Shown here: positions 56,281-64,000 of the stretch, piece after piece
How the letters are laid out: each line of letters starts with the position of its first letter
Numbering within the stretch: the stretch's first letter is position 1
Source of the DNA: Anaerosolibacter carboniphilus
GTDB lineage: Bacteria; Bacillota; Clostridia; Peptostreptococcales; Thermotaleaceae
DNA: 64,000 nucleotides
Assembly (NCBI RefSeq): GCF_014205875.1
Contig: NZ_JACHEN010000019.1
Location: forward strand, 1-64,000
Direction: 5' to 3'
Notes under the pieces: generated by a model
What the model was told of the DNA's origin: nothing
The model's input: only the letters and a program-made list of their open reading frames with translations
Databases searched by the model: none
Position numbers and translations under genes: made by a program

Positions 56281-57252
56281 CTAATTTAATCCAAAAAGTC
56301 CTACAATGCATAGTAAAAGTGTAACAGACCAAAAAACAACAACTACCTTCGTTTCCTTCCAACCAGATAACTCAAAGTGATGATGTAATGGACTCATCTT
56401 AAAAATCCGCTTTCCAGTTAATTTAAATGAAGCTACCTGCATCATTACGGAAAGCGCTTCAGCAAAATAAATGCCTCCGACAATTGGAATAAATAAAGTC
56501 AGATTCATCAAAATCGCTATGGTTGCAATCGCGCCTCCCAACGCCATTGATCCTGTATCTCCCATAAAAACCTTGGCTGGATGAGCATTAAACCTGAGAA
56601 AACCTAGGCAAGCACCTGTCAACGCACCACAAAATACAGCTATGCTTGGATATCCCCAGTTCATGGCAACAAGGCTAAAAAAAGAAGAAATAATGAGGGT
56701 AACACCTGCCGCCAGGCCATCTAATCCATCGGTTAGATTCACACCATTTGCTGTAGCTACTACAACAAATGCAATAAAAGGAACATAGAGCAGCCCTAAA
56801 TCCAAATATTTTCCCGCTCCCTCCACAAAAGGTATTAAAATCTTTGTACCCGAAATGGATGCGTTGGCTTGGTATAATGCGATGAGCACTGCCACCACAA
56901 TTTGCCCCAATAATTTTTGATACGCTCTCAAACCTAAATTTCGCTTTAATACAACTTTAATAAAATCATCGACAAATCCTATAAGTCCAAAACCAATTGT
57001 TGCAAATAAAATCATATATAAGTCTTTGTTTAACATTCCTGAAGTCAGGGCTGTGATCGAAATCGCTGCAATCATGATCAGGCCACCCATAGTCGGCGTT
57101 CCAGATTTGGACATATGAGATTTTGGCCCCTCGTCTCGTATGCTTTGCCCAACCTTTAATCTATGTAACAATGGAATTGCGATTGGTCCTAGAATCAATG
57201 TTATAAAAAATGCAATAACGATTGTTACCACAAGCTGTGAATACTGTATCAT
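56281..57252 (-). CDS. mraY: Phospho-MurNAc-pentapeptide transferase MraY
   Basis: Transfers the Park nucleotide to undecaprenyl phosphate, making lipid I. It is 323 residues with ten helices and the conserved FVDDF and NGVNLTDGLDGLA aspartates and MGDTGSMALGG. It starts 4 nt after murF. Confidence 0.97.
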   Translation of the reverse strand: MIQYSQLVVTIVIAFFITLILGPIAIPLLHRLKVGQSIRDEGPKSHMSKSGTPTMGGLIMIAAISITALTSGMLNKDLYMILFATIGFGLIGFVDDFIKVVLKRNLGLRAYQKLLGQIVVAVLIALYQANASISGTKILIPFVEGAGKYLDLGLLYVPFIAFVVVATANGVNLTDGLDGLAAGVTLIISSFFSLVAMNWGYPSIAVFCGALTGACLGFLRFNAHPAKVFMGDTGSMALGGAIATIAILMNLTLFIPIVGGIYFAEALSVMMQVASFKLTGKRIFKMSPLHHHFELSGWKETKVVVVFWSVTLLLCIVGLFGLN

Positions 57253-57256
57253 TTAC

Positions 57257-58654
57257 TTAACTCCTCTCTTGTATATACTCAACGATCTCTTCCATTTTCA
57301 TTCCGCGAGATCCTTTGATAAGGACAGCATCTCCATGCTTTAATATCCCTTTTAGTATTTCTATGGCTTCATGATTATCTTGACATAGGAAAATCTGTTC
57401 CTCATTGAATCCATGTTCTTTTGCACCCTTGGCAATATGCTGTGCACTACTTCCTACAGTCACTAGCATATCGATCTTTTGTCTATTCATGATTTCAGCA
57501 CCCACTTGATAATGCCCTCTTTCAGTATATTCACCCATTTCCAGCATATCGCCCAGGCAGGCAATTTTTCTATTGGCAATCATTTTATCTAATACTGAGA
57601 TGGCAGATACCATAGAATCAGGGCTTGCGTTGTAAGCATCATTGATTATCTTAATACCTTCTTTTGTCATCATGATGTTCAAACGCATCTTGCTTCCGCC
57701 AAATTCCTCCAGGGCCTCTTGTATGAAGCTCATCTCCACATCCATTTCAACACCAATAGCAATTGCCATCAAAGCATTATAGATATTGTGTTTCCCAGGC
57801 ACCTTGAGCTTAAAAGAGTAATTCCGGGATCCAATCCATAGATCAAACTGACTTCCATATTCGCCTAGATCTTGAATATTTTCAGCAATATAATTATACC
57901 TTCCATACACTCCAATGTAAATTATATTAAACTCAAATTCTTTTTGCTGTAGCTTAGCCAAATATGCATCATCACCATTGACAATCAATCGGCTACCTTT
58001 CTGAAAATAGTTGGTAATCTCCATTTTTGCCTTCATAATATTTTCTTGAGACCCTAAGTGCTCAATATGAGATAAACCAATATTACTAATTACAGCAATC
58101 TTAGGGCGTACTAGTTCTGCTAGTAAATCAATTTCACCAAAACCACTCATCCCCATTTCAAAAACAGCAACCTCATGGTCTTTCTCCATCTGAAACATTG
58201 TCAATGGAAGACCAATGTGGTTATTAAAATTCCCTTGATTTCTTAGCACATTATACTTTTTTGATAATACAGCATAAATCATATCCTTGGTTGAAGTCTT
58301 TCCAGTACTACCCGTTACCCCAATAACAGGAATATCAAATTTACTCATATAGTATTTTGCTAAGATATGCATTGCCTTCAGTGTATCATCTACGAGAATA
58401 ACACATTGTTCTTCATCTATAGTCTCAGCTTCATATTTTGATCTATCGCATAGAATACCCCCAGCACCATGCAGAAGCACCTCACCTATGAAGCTATGTC
58501 CATCAAAACGCTCGCCCACCAATGGAATAAATAATTCTCCGCTTTTTACTTTCCTTGAATCTATTGTGACACCATGAATCAACGCTTCTTGATCACCTTT
58601 TATTAACTCACCCTTTGTTGCTTGAACAATTTCTTTCACTGTTAGAGCGGCCAT
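57257..58654 (-). CDS. murF: UDP-MurNAc-tripeptide D-Ala-D-Ala ligase MurF
   Basis: Adds D-Ala-D-Ala to the stem peptide. It is 465 residues with P-loop GVTGSTGKTSTKDM and NDAYNASPDSM. Its ATG overlaps the murE stop by one base (TAATG), so the pair is coupled. Confidence 0.96.
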   Translation of the reverse strand: MAALTVKEIVQATKGELIKGDQEALIHGVTIDSRKVKSGELFIPLVGERFDGHSFIGEVLLHGAGGILCDRSKYEAETIDEEQCVILVDDTLKAMHILAKYYMSKFDIPVIGVTGSTGKTSTKDMIYAVLSKKYNVLRNQGNFNNHIGLPLTMFQMEKDHEVAVFEMGMSGFGEIDLLAELVRPKIAVISNIGLSHIEHLGSQENIMKAKMEITNYFQKGSRLIVNGDDAYLAKLQQKEFEFNIIYIGVYGRYNYIAENIQDLGEYGSQFDLWIGSRNYSFKLKVPGKHNIYNALMAIAIGVEMDVEMSFIQEALEEFGGSKMRLNIMMTKEGIKIINDAYNASPDSMVSAISVLDKMIANRKIACLGDMLEMGEYTERGHYQVGAEIMNRQKIDMLVTVGSSAQHIAKGAKEHGFNEEQIFLCQDNHEAIEILKGILKHGDAVLIKGSRGMKMEEIVEYIQERS

Positions 58655-60114
58655 TATACTTCCTCCCTCAGTATCTCCTGCGCTATTTTTTTATCATCAA
58701 AGTCAATTACTGTATTTCCTAAAATCTGATATGTCTCATGTCCTTTTCCTGCGATAAGAACAATATCATTCTCCTTACTTATACGAACTGCTTCTCTTAT
58801 GGCTTCTTTTCTATCTAGTATCATTTTATATTTACATTGTGTTCTTTTTATTCCTATTTCTATATCATTTAAAATGGATTGCGGTTCCTCTGTTCTTGGA
58901 TTGTCGCTAGTAATTACACAGTAATCTGAAAGGTTTCCAGCAATTTCACCCATCATAGGTCTCTTCGTCTTATCCCGATCTCCACCGCATCCAAATACAG
59001 TGATAATCTTACCTGCAGCAAACCCCTGTATTGTTTTTAAAACATTTTCAAGTGCATCTGGCGTGTGGGCGTAGTCAACGACAATAGTATGATCGCCTGT
59101 GTTAGGGACTAATTCAAATCTTCCAGAAACACCATGAAAAGATTCTATTCCCTCTTTTATCTGATCAAAGCTAAAGTCTAACGCATAACATACGCCAATA
59201 GCAGCTAAAGCATTATATACCGAAAACATCCCCGGTGTCTTTATTTTAACTTCTCCACTAAATTTCGGTGTAACCAATGTAAATATAGTTCCCTTAGATG
59301 ATGTTTGTATATTTTCAGCATAAATATCCGCTTGCTTATTCACACCATATCGAATCAGATTCGTACTTAATCTTTTAATCTCCTCTGCTATTTCATTTCC
59401 ATAAGGATCATCAATATTAATAATGTTCGCTACGGTGGTTTGATAAAACAGCATTGTTTTCGCTCTTTTATAATTTTCAGTGCTTCCATGGAAATCCATA
59501 TGATCAGGTGTCAAGTTTGTAAACACTCCGATTTGAAAGCCTACATCGGCTACACGACCAAGTTCTAAGGAATGGGATGATACCTCCATTGTGCAAGTAT
59601 TCACCTCATTTATAAGCATTTCATGAAAAAGTCTATGTAACTCTAAAGATTCAGGTGTAGTGTTGCTGGCTTTATACTCCTTATCTAGAATTTTATACGA
59701 AAGAGTACCGATCAATCCACTATTCACACGATTTGTTTCTAATATTTGCTTGATTAAATGAGTCGTTGTGGTTTTCCCATTGGTTCCCGTAACGCCAATG
59801 ATACGCATATGATCAGATGGATTTCCATAAAAGTTTGCTCCCATTCTTGACAGGGCTTTTCTTCCATTTTTCACTTTTATAACGGCGATATTAGGAGCTA
59901 CTTCCACATCTTTCTCAACCACGAGAACCTTTGCCCCCTTTTCTATTGCCTGGGGAATATACTGATGTCCGTCGGTTTTCAAACCCTCTATACATACAAA
60001 AGCATAGCCTTGATCGGCCTTTCTTGAATCATAGGCAATTCCATTAATCTCTATTGTCTTTTCTCCGACGAAATCGATGATATCCAGATTCTTCATAACA
60101 TCTATTAGTTTCAT
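58654..60114 (-). CDS. murE: UDP-MurNAc-tripeptide synthetase MurE, meso-DAP type
   Basis: Adds the third residue of the stem peptide. It is 486 residues with P-loop GVTGTNGKTTT and DNPRTEEP; the DNPR motif is the marker for meso-diaminopimelate, so the wall is inferred to be DAP-type. It is preceded by a long hairpin (60190-60232) that may be a partial terminator or attenuator after spoVD. Confidence 0.96.
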   Translation of the reverse strand: MKLIDVMKNLDIIDFVGEKTIEINGIAYDSRKADQGYAFVCIEGLKTDGHQYIPQAIEKGAKVLVVEKDVEVAPNIAVIKVKNGRKALSRMGANFYGNPSDHMRIIGVTGTNGKTTTTHLIKQILETNRVNSGLIGTLSYKILDKEYKASNTTPESLELHRLFHEMLINEVNTCTMEVSSHSLELGRVADVGFQIGVFTNLTPDHMDFHGSTENYKRAKTMLFYQTTVANIINIDDPYGNEIAEEIKRLSTNLIRYGVNKQADIYAENIQTSSKGTIFTLVTPKFSGEVKIKTPGMFSVYNALAAIGVCYALDFSFDQIKEGIESFHGVSGRFELVPNTGDHTIVVDYAHTPDALENVLKTIQGFAAGKIITVFGCGGDRDKTKRPMMGEIAGNLSDYCVITSDNPRTEEPQSILNDIEIGIKRTQCKYKMILDRKEAIREAVRISKENDIVLIAGKGHETYQILGNTVIDFDDKKIAQEILREEV

Positions 60115-60189
60115 GCGCTCTCTCCTTACTTATTTTTCTTTATTACGTATTATAGACTATCCGGTAAAATCGTAAACAAACCCATTAAA

Positions 60190-60232
60190 AGGCAACTTAA
60201 AACAAAGTGATATTACTCTGTTCAAGTTGCCC
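60190..60232 (-). terminator. Long hairpin between spoVD and murE
   Basis: GGGCAACTT and AAGTTGCC with further pairing inside (imperfect), followed by TTTTAAT on the minus strand. Weak U-tract, so likely partial termination within the dcw cluster. Confidence 0.5.
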
Positions 60233-60321
60233 TTATCATGCTTTTGTTTCATTATAGCATATTTTCTAGATAAATTATCTTATAGACATTTTTTCTCATA
60301 TCACATATTCCCACTATTGAT

Positions 60322-62316
60322 TTATTCACCATCATTTTTTAGATATAAAATTATAATGGATTTTTCAGGTACCTTAGCCCCTGGTTTTGGAAACTGATCT
60401 ACTACTAGAACTTTAGGATCTTCAACAGTAGCTGGTTCTGTATCCAATTGAAGACCTTGATTTATCAGCACTTTTGATGCATCCTGCAGTGATAGGTTTC
60501 TTACTTCAGGCACCACGATCTCTTGCTTTGCATAGGTTTCGGCTTCCTTTTCATTGTATTTCGGCTCCACATCTAAGTAACGTAGACTGTCTTGTAAAAT
60601 ATCATGAACTGCTGGTGCAGCAGTTAAGCTCCCAAAATGAACACCTTGAGGCTCATCAACAACGACAAGCACTGCAAGCTTCGGGTCATCTATGGGCGCT
60701 AATGCCACAAAGGATGAATACACCTTTCCTTTGGCATATCTACCATTTTCAATTTTATCCGCAGTACCCGTTTTCCCACCAATTCGATAACCTGGGATAT
60801 AAGCGCTCTTTCCTGAGCCTTCTGTTACAACAGTTTCCATGATAAGTCTTAATTCGTTGGCAGTTTTTTCTGATAGTACCTGACGTATCATTTTCGGCTC
60901 GAATCGATGAATCACATTACCTGTATTATCCACCAATTCTTTTACGATTCTAGGTTTCATTAGTTTTCCATCATTTCCAATGGCCGATATAGCATTGATT
61001 AGCTGCATAGGAGTCACAGAGATACCATGACCGAAAGAGATTGTGGCTAATTCAACGGGTCCGACATTTCCTTGATTTTGAACAATAGAACCACCTTCTC
61101 CAGGCAAATCAATACCTGTCAATTTTGTAAATCCAAATGCTTCTATGTATTTATAGTATTTTTCAACACCTAATCGCTGACCTACTTCAATAAATACAGG
61201 GTTGCATGAATTCTGTACCCCCTGCGTAAAGGTTTGAGCTCCATGGGGATTATAATAACGCCAACACCTTATTTTTTGCCCTGCCACAGTAATAGATCCA
61301 GAACAGTAAAAGGGTGAGTTTGGTTCTATCACGCCTTCTTCTAAACCGGCCGCTGATGTAATTAACTTGAACGTCGATCCTGGCTCATAAGTATCACTAA
61401 TGATAGGATTCCTCCACATTTCATTCCAAAGCTTTTGTTTGCCTTTTGTATCTAAGACTTCGTACTCTCTTTTTGCACCTTCAGCAATTGGAGTACGAGG
61501 ATCATTGGGATCAAAGTCAGGTTTACTAGCCATTGCCAAAATGTCGCCTGTTTTGGGATCCATGACAATAGCCATGACCTTTTTGGCCTGTGTTTGGGCA
61601 ACAGTAGCGTCTACAGCTTTTTCAACAAAGTGTTGTATTGTCTCATCCATGGTTAAAACAACATTCAAGCCATCTTCAGGCTCATAATACTTTTCTGTAC
61701 CATAGGGCAATTGCCTTCCTACCGCATCCGTGTTTTTAATCCATCTGCCAGGAAGCCCACTAAGGTATTTGTCGTATTCCAGTTCAATCCCTACAAGCCC
61801 TCTGTTGTCATCAGTGGTATGCCCAAGAATATGTGCTGCAAAATTTCCAAAAGGATAATACCGCCGATTGTCTTCAGCGACCCAAATTCCCGCAAGTTTT
61901 GCTTTTCTTATGGCATCGGCCTTCTCTTTGTCAATCCATTTTTCAACCTTGATCAAACCAACATTTTTTTTCAAAACTTTATCCTTTATTTCATTTTCAT
62001 CCTTCTCTAGAATGCTGGCCAATTCTTTTGTAATCTCTTCGCCTTTTTCAGAAGCGAGAATTTCGGCAGGTCTAGCCCAGACAGTGTTTGTGCTGGCACT
62101 AATTGCTAGTTCCTTCCCATTGCGATCATATATGATTCCTCTCTTGGCTGGAATAGGTATATCCCTTGTCTGCTGTACATGCGCCAATCGACGATAGTTT
62201 TCTCCTTTAACTATTTGTATCCATCCGATTCTGAAAATTAACAGAAACAATACGATACTTGTTGTAAATAAAAGTACAATTAATCTTTTCTTATGAACGA
62301 TATTGGGTGACGACAA
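60322..62316 (-). CDS. Class B penicillin-binding protein with PASTA domain (SpoVD/PbpB type)
   Basis: Septal transpeptidase paired with FtsW. It is 664 residues: helix at 11-31, dimerisation domain, transpeptidase with STFK at 314-317, SCN at 370-372 and KTG at 515-517, and one C-terminal PASTA domain (about 598-660). The start is TTG 8 nt after GGAGG. Only one class B PBP is in the cluster, so it could serve both division and spore cortex. Confidence 0.95.
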   Translation of the reverse strand: MSSPNIVHKKRLIVLLFTTSIVLFLLIFRIGWIQIVKGENYRRLAHVQQTRDIPIPAKRGIIYDRNGKELAISASTNTVWARPAEILASEKGEEITKELASILEKDENEIKDKVLKKNVGLIKVEKWIDKEKADAIRKAKLAGIWVAEDNRRYYPFGNFAAHILGHTTDDNRGLVGIELEYDKYLSGLPGRWIKNTDAVGRQLPYGTEKYYEPEDGLNVVLTMDETIQHFVEKAVDATVAQTQAKKVMAIVMDPKTGDILAMASKPDFDPNDPRTPIAEGAKREYEVLDTKGKQKLWNEMWRNPIISDTYEPGSTFKLITSAAGLEEGVIEPNSPFYCSGSITVAGQKIRCWRYYNPHGAQTFTQGVQNSCNPVFIEVGQRLGVEKYYKYIEAFGFTKLTGIDLPGEGGSIVQNQGNVGPVELATISFGHGISVTPMQLINAISAIGNDGKLMKPRIVKELVDNTGNVIHRFEPKMIRQVLSEKTANELRLIMETVVTEGSGKSAYIPGYRIGGKTGTADKIENGRYAKGKVYSSFVALAPIDDPKLAVLVVVDEPQGVHFGSLTAAPAVHDILQDSLRYLDVEPKYNEKEAETYAKQEIVVPEVRNLSLQDASKVLINQGLQLDTEPATVEDPKVLVVDQFPKPGAKVPEKSIIILYLKNDGE

Positions 62317-62349
62317 TTTTGTTGCCTCCTCTACGTTTGAATCTAGACA

Positions 62350-62847
62350 TCAATCCAATAGGGAGTAAATCTTATGGAAAGTATCTTTTACTCCTGATAT
62401 TATGCTATAATCTCTCTCATCTGCATTTTTTCCCATTTCTTCCTTCGTTTCTTGTGCACCTGTATCGGTGGAATTATCTATGTTTAGAAATACCATTTGA
62501 TTTTTTGTAGGATACTGCATTCCCAGTTCCGCGATTGCTCTTTCCTCAACGATCGTACTCTTTTTAAAAGTCTCTGCCTGTACTCTATAATTCTCAATCT
62601 GACCTTCCAACTGCTTAATCTCTGTTTCTAAAGCGTGTACTCTATATTTTGTCTCTGTAAGTGATACATAACCTAAGAGGATAGCTACACAAAGACTAGC
62701 CACCATAACAACGCTGAAGATAATTTGAAGTTTATGGGCGGCCCTCATTGCCTGGCGTTTTTGCGATGCTGAGGGTTGTTTCTTTATCTGTTCTTTTTGA
62801 GCATCTTCCAATGCGTAGTACTCGTGTTTTCTTTGTGCTACTACCAA
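62350..62847 (-). CDS. ftsL: Division protein FtsL
   Basis: Bitopic coiled-coil partner of DivIB. It is 165 residues: a basic N-terminus, one helix (about 42-64), a leucine-zipper coiled coil (about 66-100) and a longer acidic tail than usual. Assignment rests on this layout and position between rsmH and the PBP. The start is TTG after AAGGAGTG. Confidence 0.85.
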   Translation of the reverse strand: MVVAQRKHEYYALEDAQKEQIKKQPSASQKRQAMRAAHKLQIIFSVVMVASLCVAILLGYVSLTETKYRVHALETEIKQLEGQIENYRVQAETFKKSTIVEERAIAELGMQYPTKNQMVFLNIDNSTDTGAQETKEEMGKNADERDYSIISGVKDTFHKIYSLLD

Positions 62848-62877
62848 ATTTATTCACTCCTTTTTTTATTTAGAACC

Positions 62878-63813
62878 CTAAACTTTCTCGGCTATCCTTA
62901 GCTTCGCACTTCGGGATCTAGGATTGATTTCCAGTTCATTTTCAGACGGTAAAATAGGCTTTCGTGTAATTACTTTTAAAGATGCATGCCCATTACATTT
63001 ACATATTGGATATTCAGGTGGACATTTGCATGCTGTGCTTAAATCTCTAAATGTATTCTTCACAATTCTATCCTCTAATGAATGGAAGGTAATGATGCAT
63101 ATTCTACCTCCCACGTTTAGACGTTCTGTGATGTCATGAATGGTTTGCTGTAAAATCCCTAACTCATTATTTACCTCAATCCGAATGGCTTGGAAGGTTC
63201 GCTTAGCTGGATGAGGTCCTTCTCGCCTCGCCGCAGCAGGTATGGCTTTCTTAATCACTTCTACCAATTCTCCAGTGGTTTCAATGGGTTTACTACTTCG
63301 TTCCTTTATAATAAAGCCAGCAATTCTCTTCGCCCACTTTTCTTCGCCATATTCATAGATAATACGCGTAAGTTCTTCTTCATCATATTCATTGACGATA
63401 TTTCTTGCACTAAAATTTTGAGAAATATCCATCCTCATATCTAAAGGTGCATCCTGCATATAAGAAAAACCTCTGCTGCTTTCGTCTAACTGATAGGAGG
63501 ATACCCCTATATCTAATATAATGCCATCAATCTTAGGAATCTCTAATTTATCTAGTACTTCTTTTATTTTTGAAAAATTGCTATGGATCAAATACTTTTT
63601 ATTCTTATACTTTTGGAGCCTCTCCGAAGAAACATTCAATGCTTCCTGATCTTGGTCAATACCAATAAACGTACCGCTGACATCCAGTTGTTCACAAATT
63701 TCCGATGCATGTCCGGCGCCTCCTAGGGTTCCATCCACATATACACCATTTTGCTTTATGTTTAATCCTTCTACTGTTTCATGAAGTAAAACAGAAACAT
63801 GTTCAAAGCTCAC
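62878..63813 (-). CDS. rsmH: 16S rRNA N4-methyltransferase RsmH (MraW)
   Basis: Methylates C1402 of 16S rRNA. It is 311 residues with [12 protein letters not shown] (SAM loop), [20 protein letters not shown] and the C-terminal [22 protein letters not shown]. It follows mraZ as in nearly all dcw clusters. Confidence 0.97.
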   Translation of the reverse strand: MSFEHVSVLLHETVEGLNIKQNGVYVDGTLGGAGHASEICEQLDVSGTFIGIDQDQEALNVSSERLQKYKNKKYLIHSNFSKIKEVLDKLEIPKIDGIILDIGVSSYQLDESSRGFSYMQDAPLDMRMDISQNFSARNIVNEYDEEELTRIIYEYGEEKWAKRIAGFIIKERSSKPIETTGELVEVIKKAIPAAARREGPHPAKRTFQAIRIEVNNELGILQQTIHDITERLNVGGRICIITFHSLEDRIVKNTFRDLSTACKCPPEYPICKCNGHASLKVITRKPILPSENELEINPRSRSAKLRIAEKV

Positions 63814-63870
63814 AAAACCACCTACTTTCGCATCATTATTGCTAGTCTTTCCAGTAGTGAGATCAATTAT

Positions 63871-64000
63871 TTAGATTCCTAATTGCGCCATCTTTTCCGC
63901 AATGTCATCATAGCTAAGGTCAGCTGCTTCATTATAGCGATCCCATTCTTCCCTACTCCAAATTTCTACCCTGGTCGAAACTCCGATTAGTATTGTATCT
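63871..64000 (-). CDS. mraZ: Transcriptional regulator MraZ, 3' part
   Basis: The gene runs off the right end; only the last 42 codons are present. DTILIGVSTRVEIW and EKMAQLGI are the conserved C-terminal half of MraZ, a ring-forming repressor of its own dcw operon. Its promoter and repeats lie outside the window. Confidence 0.92.
   Translation of the reverse strand, partial: DTILIGVSTRVEIWSREEWDRYNEAADLSYDDIAEKMAQLGI

Overview
The window is chromosomal DNA from a low-GC, endospore-forming Gram-positive bacterium of the class Clostridia, most likely Alkaliphilus or a close relative. I infer this from gene content and order rather than from a database match. It holds the clostridial sporulation sigma locus (spoIIGA-sigE-sigG), spoIVA, a YIEGIA-family gene pair and a Bacillus-like gene order across most of its length. 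Almost every gene lies on the minus strand; the only clear plus-strand protein gene is rqcH (15.0-16.8 kb). I see no insertion sequence, prophage, CRISPR array or rRNA. There is one tRNA, tRNA-Pro(GGG).

Layout, read from the right end in the direction of transcription. (1) 64-48 kb is the division and cell wall (dcw) cluster: mraZ (cut by the window end), rsmH, ftsL, spoVD/pbp, murE, murF, mraY, murD, ftsW/spoVE, murG, murA, divIB/ftsQ, a DUF881 gene, sbp and ftsZ. murB and ftsA, present in the Bacillus cluster, are absent. (2) 47.8-43.3 kb: spoIIGA-sigE, sigG, ymxH, nrdR, pgeF. (3) 43.3-36.3 kb is the phosphate-starvation regulon phoP-phoR-pstS-pstC-pstA-pstB-phoU, with two PhoP-box-like arrays. 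(4) 36-28.7 kb: a YIEGIA pair, a DUF512 radical-SAM protein, der-plsY-gpsA and spoIVA. (5) 28.5-20.4 kb: tRNA-Pro, a membrane-fusion-like protein, ylmE-sepF-ylmG-ylmH-divIVA, mtnN-aroF and small genes. (6) 20.3-16.8 kb: lspA, an rluD-type gene, pyrR and uraA, with two PyrR-binding RNA elements. (7) 15 kb-1: divergent rqcH, then yicC-remA-gmk-rpoZ-coaBC, priA-def-fmt-DUF116-rsmB and stp-prkC-rsgA-rpe-thiN.

Functionally the window joins peptidoglycan precursor synthesis (mur genes, mraY), septum assembly (FtsZ, SepF, DivIVA, FtsL, DivIB, FtsW, PBP), mother-cell and forespore sigma factors, the PrkC/Stp signalling pair that senses muropeptides, and housekeeping nucleotide, phospholipid and ribosome-assembly functions. 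Regulation is legible in places: a Spo0A-type promoter with a long spacer before spoIIGA, a consensus-like sigma-F promoter before sigG, a sigma-E-like promoter before spoIVA, PhoP boxes before pstS and pstC, and PyrR attenuation before pyrR and uraA.

The least explained elements are a cysteine-rich reading frame continuing in frame past the UGA stop of the DUF116 gene, a GC-rich structured element between priA and coaBC, two short amphipathic reading frames (one antisense to the murG end, one overlapping the spoIVA start), and a conserved adaptor-like protein with no transporter beside sepF.
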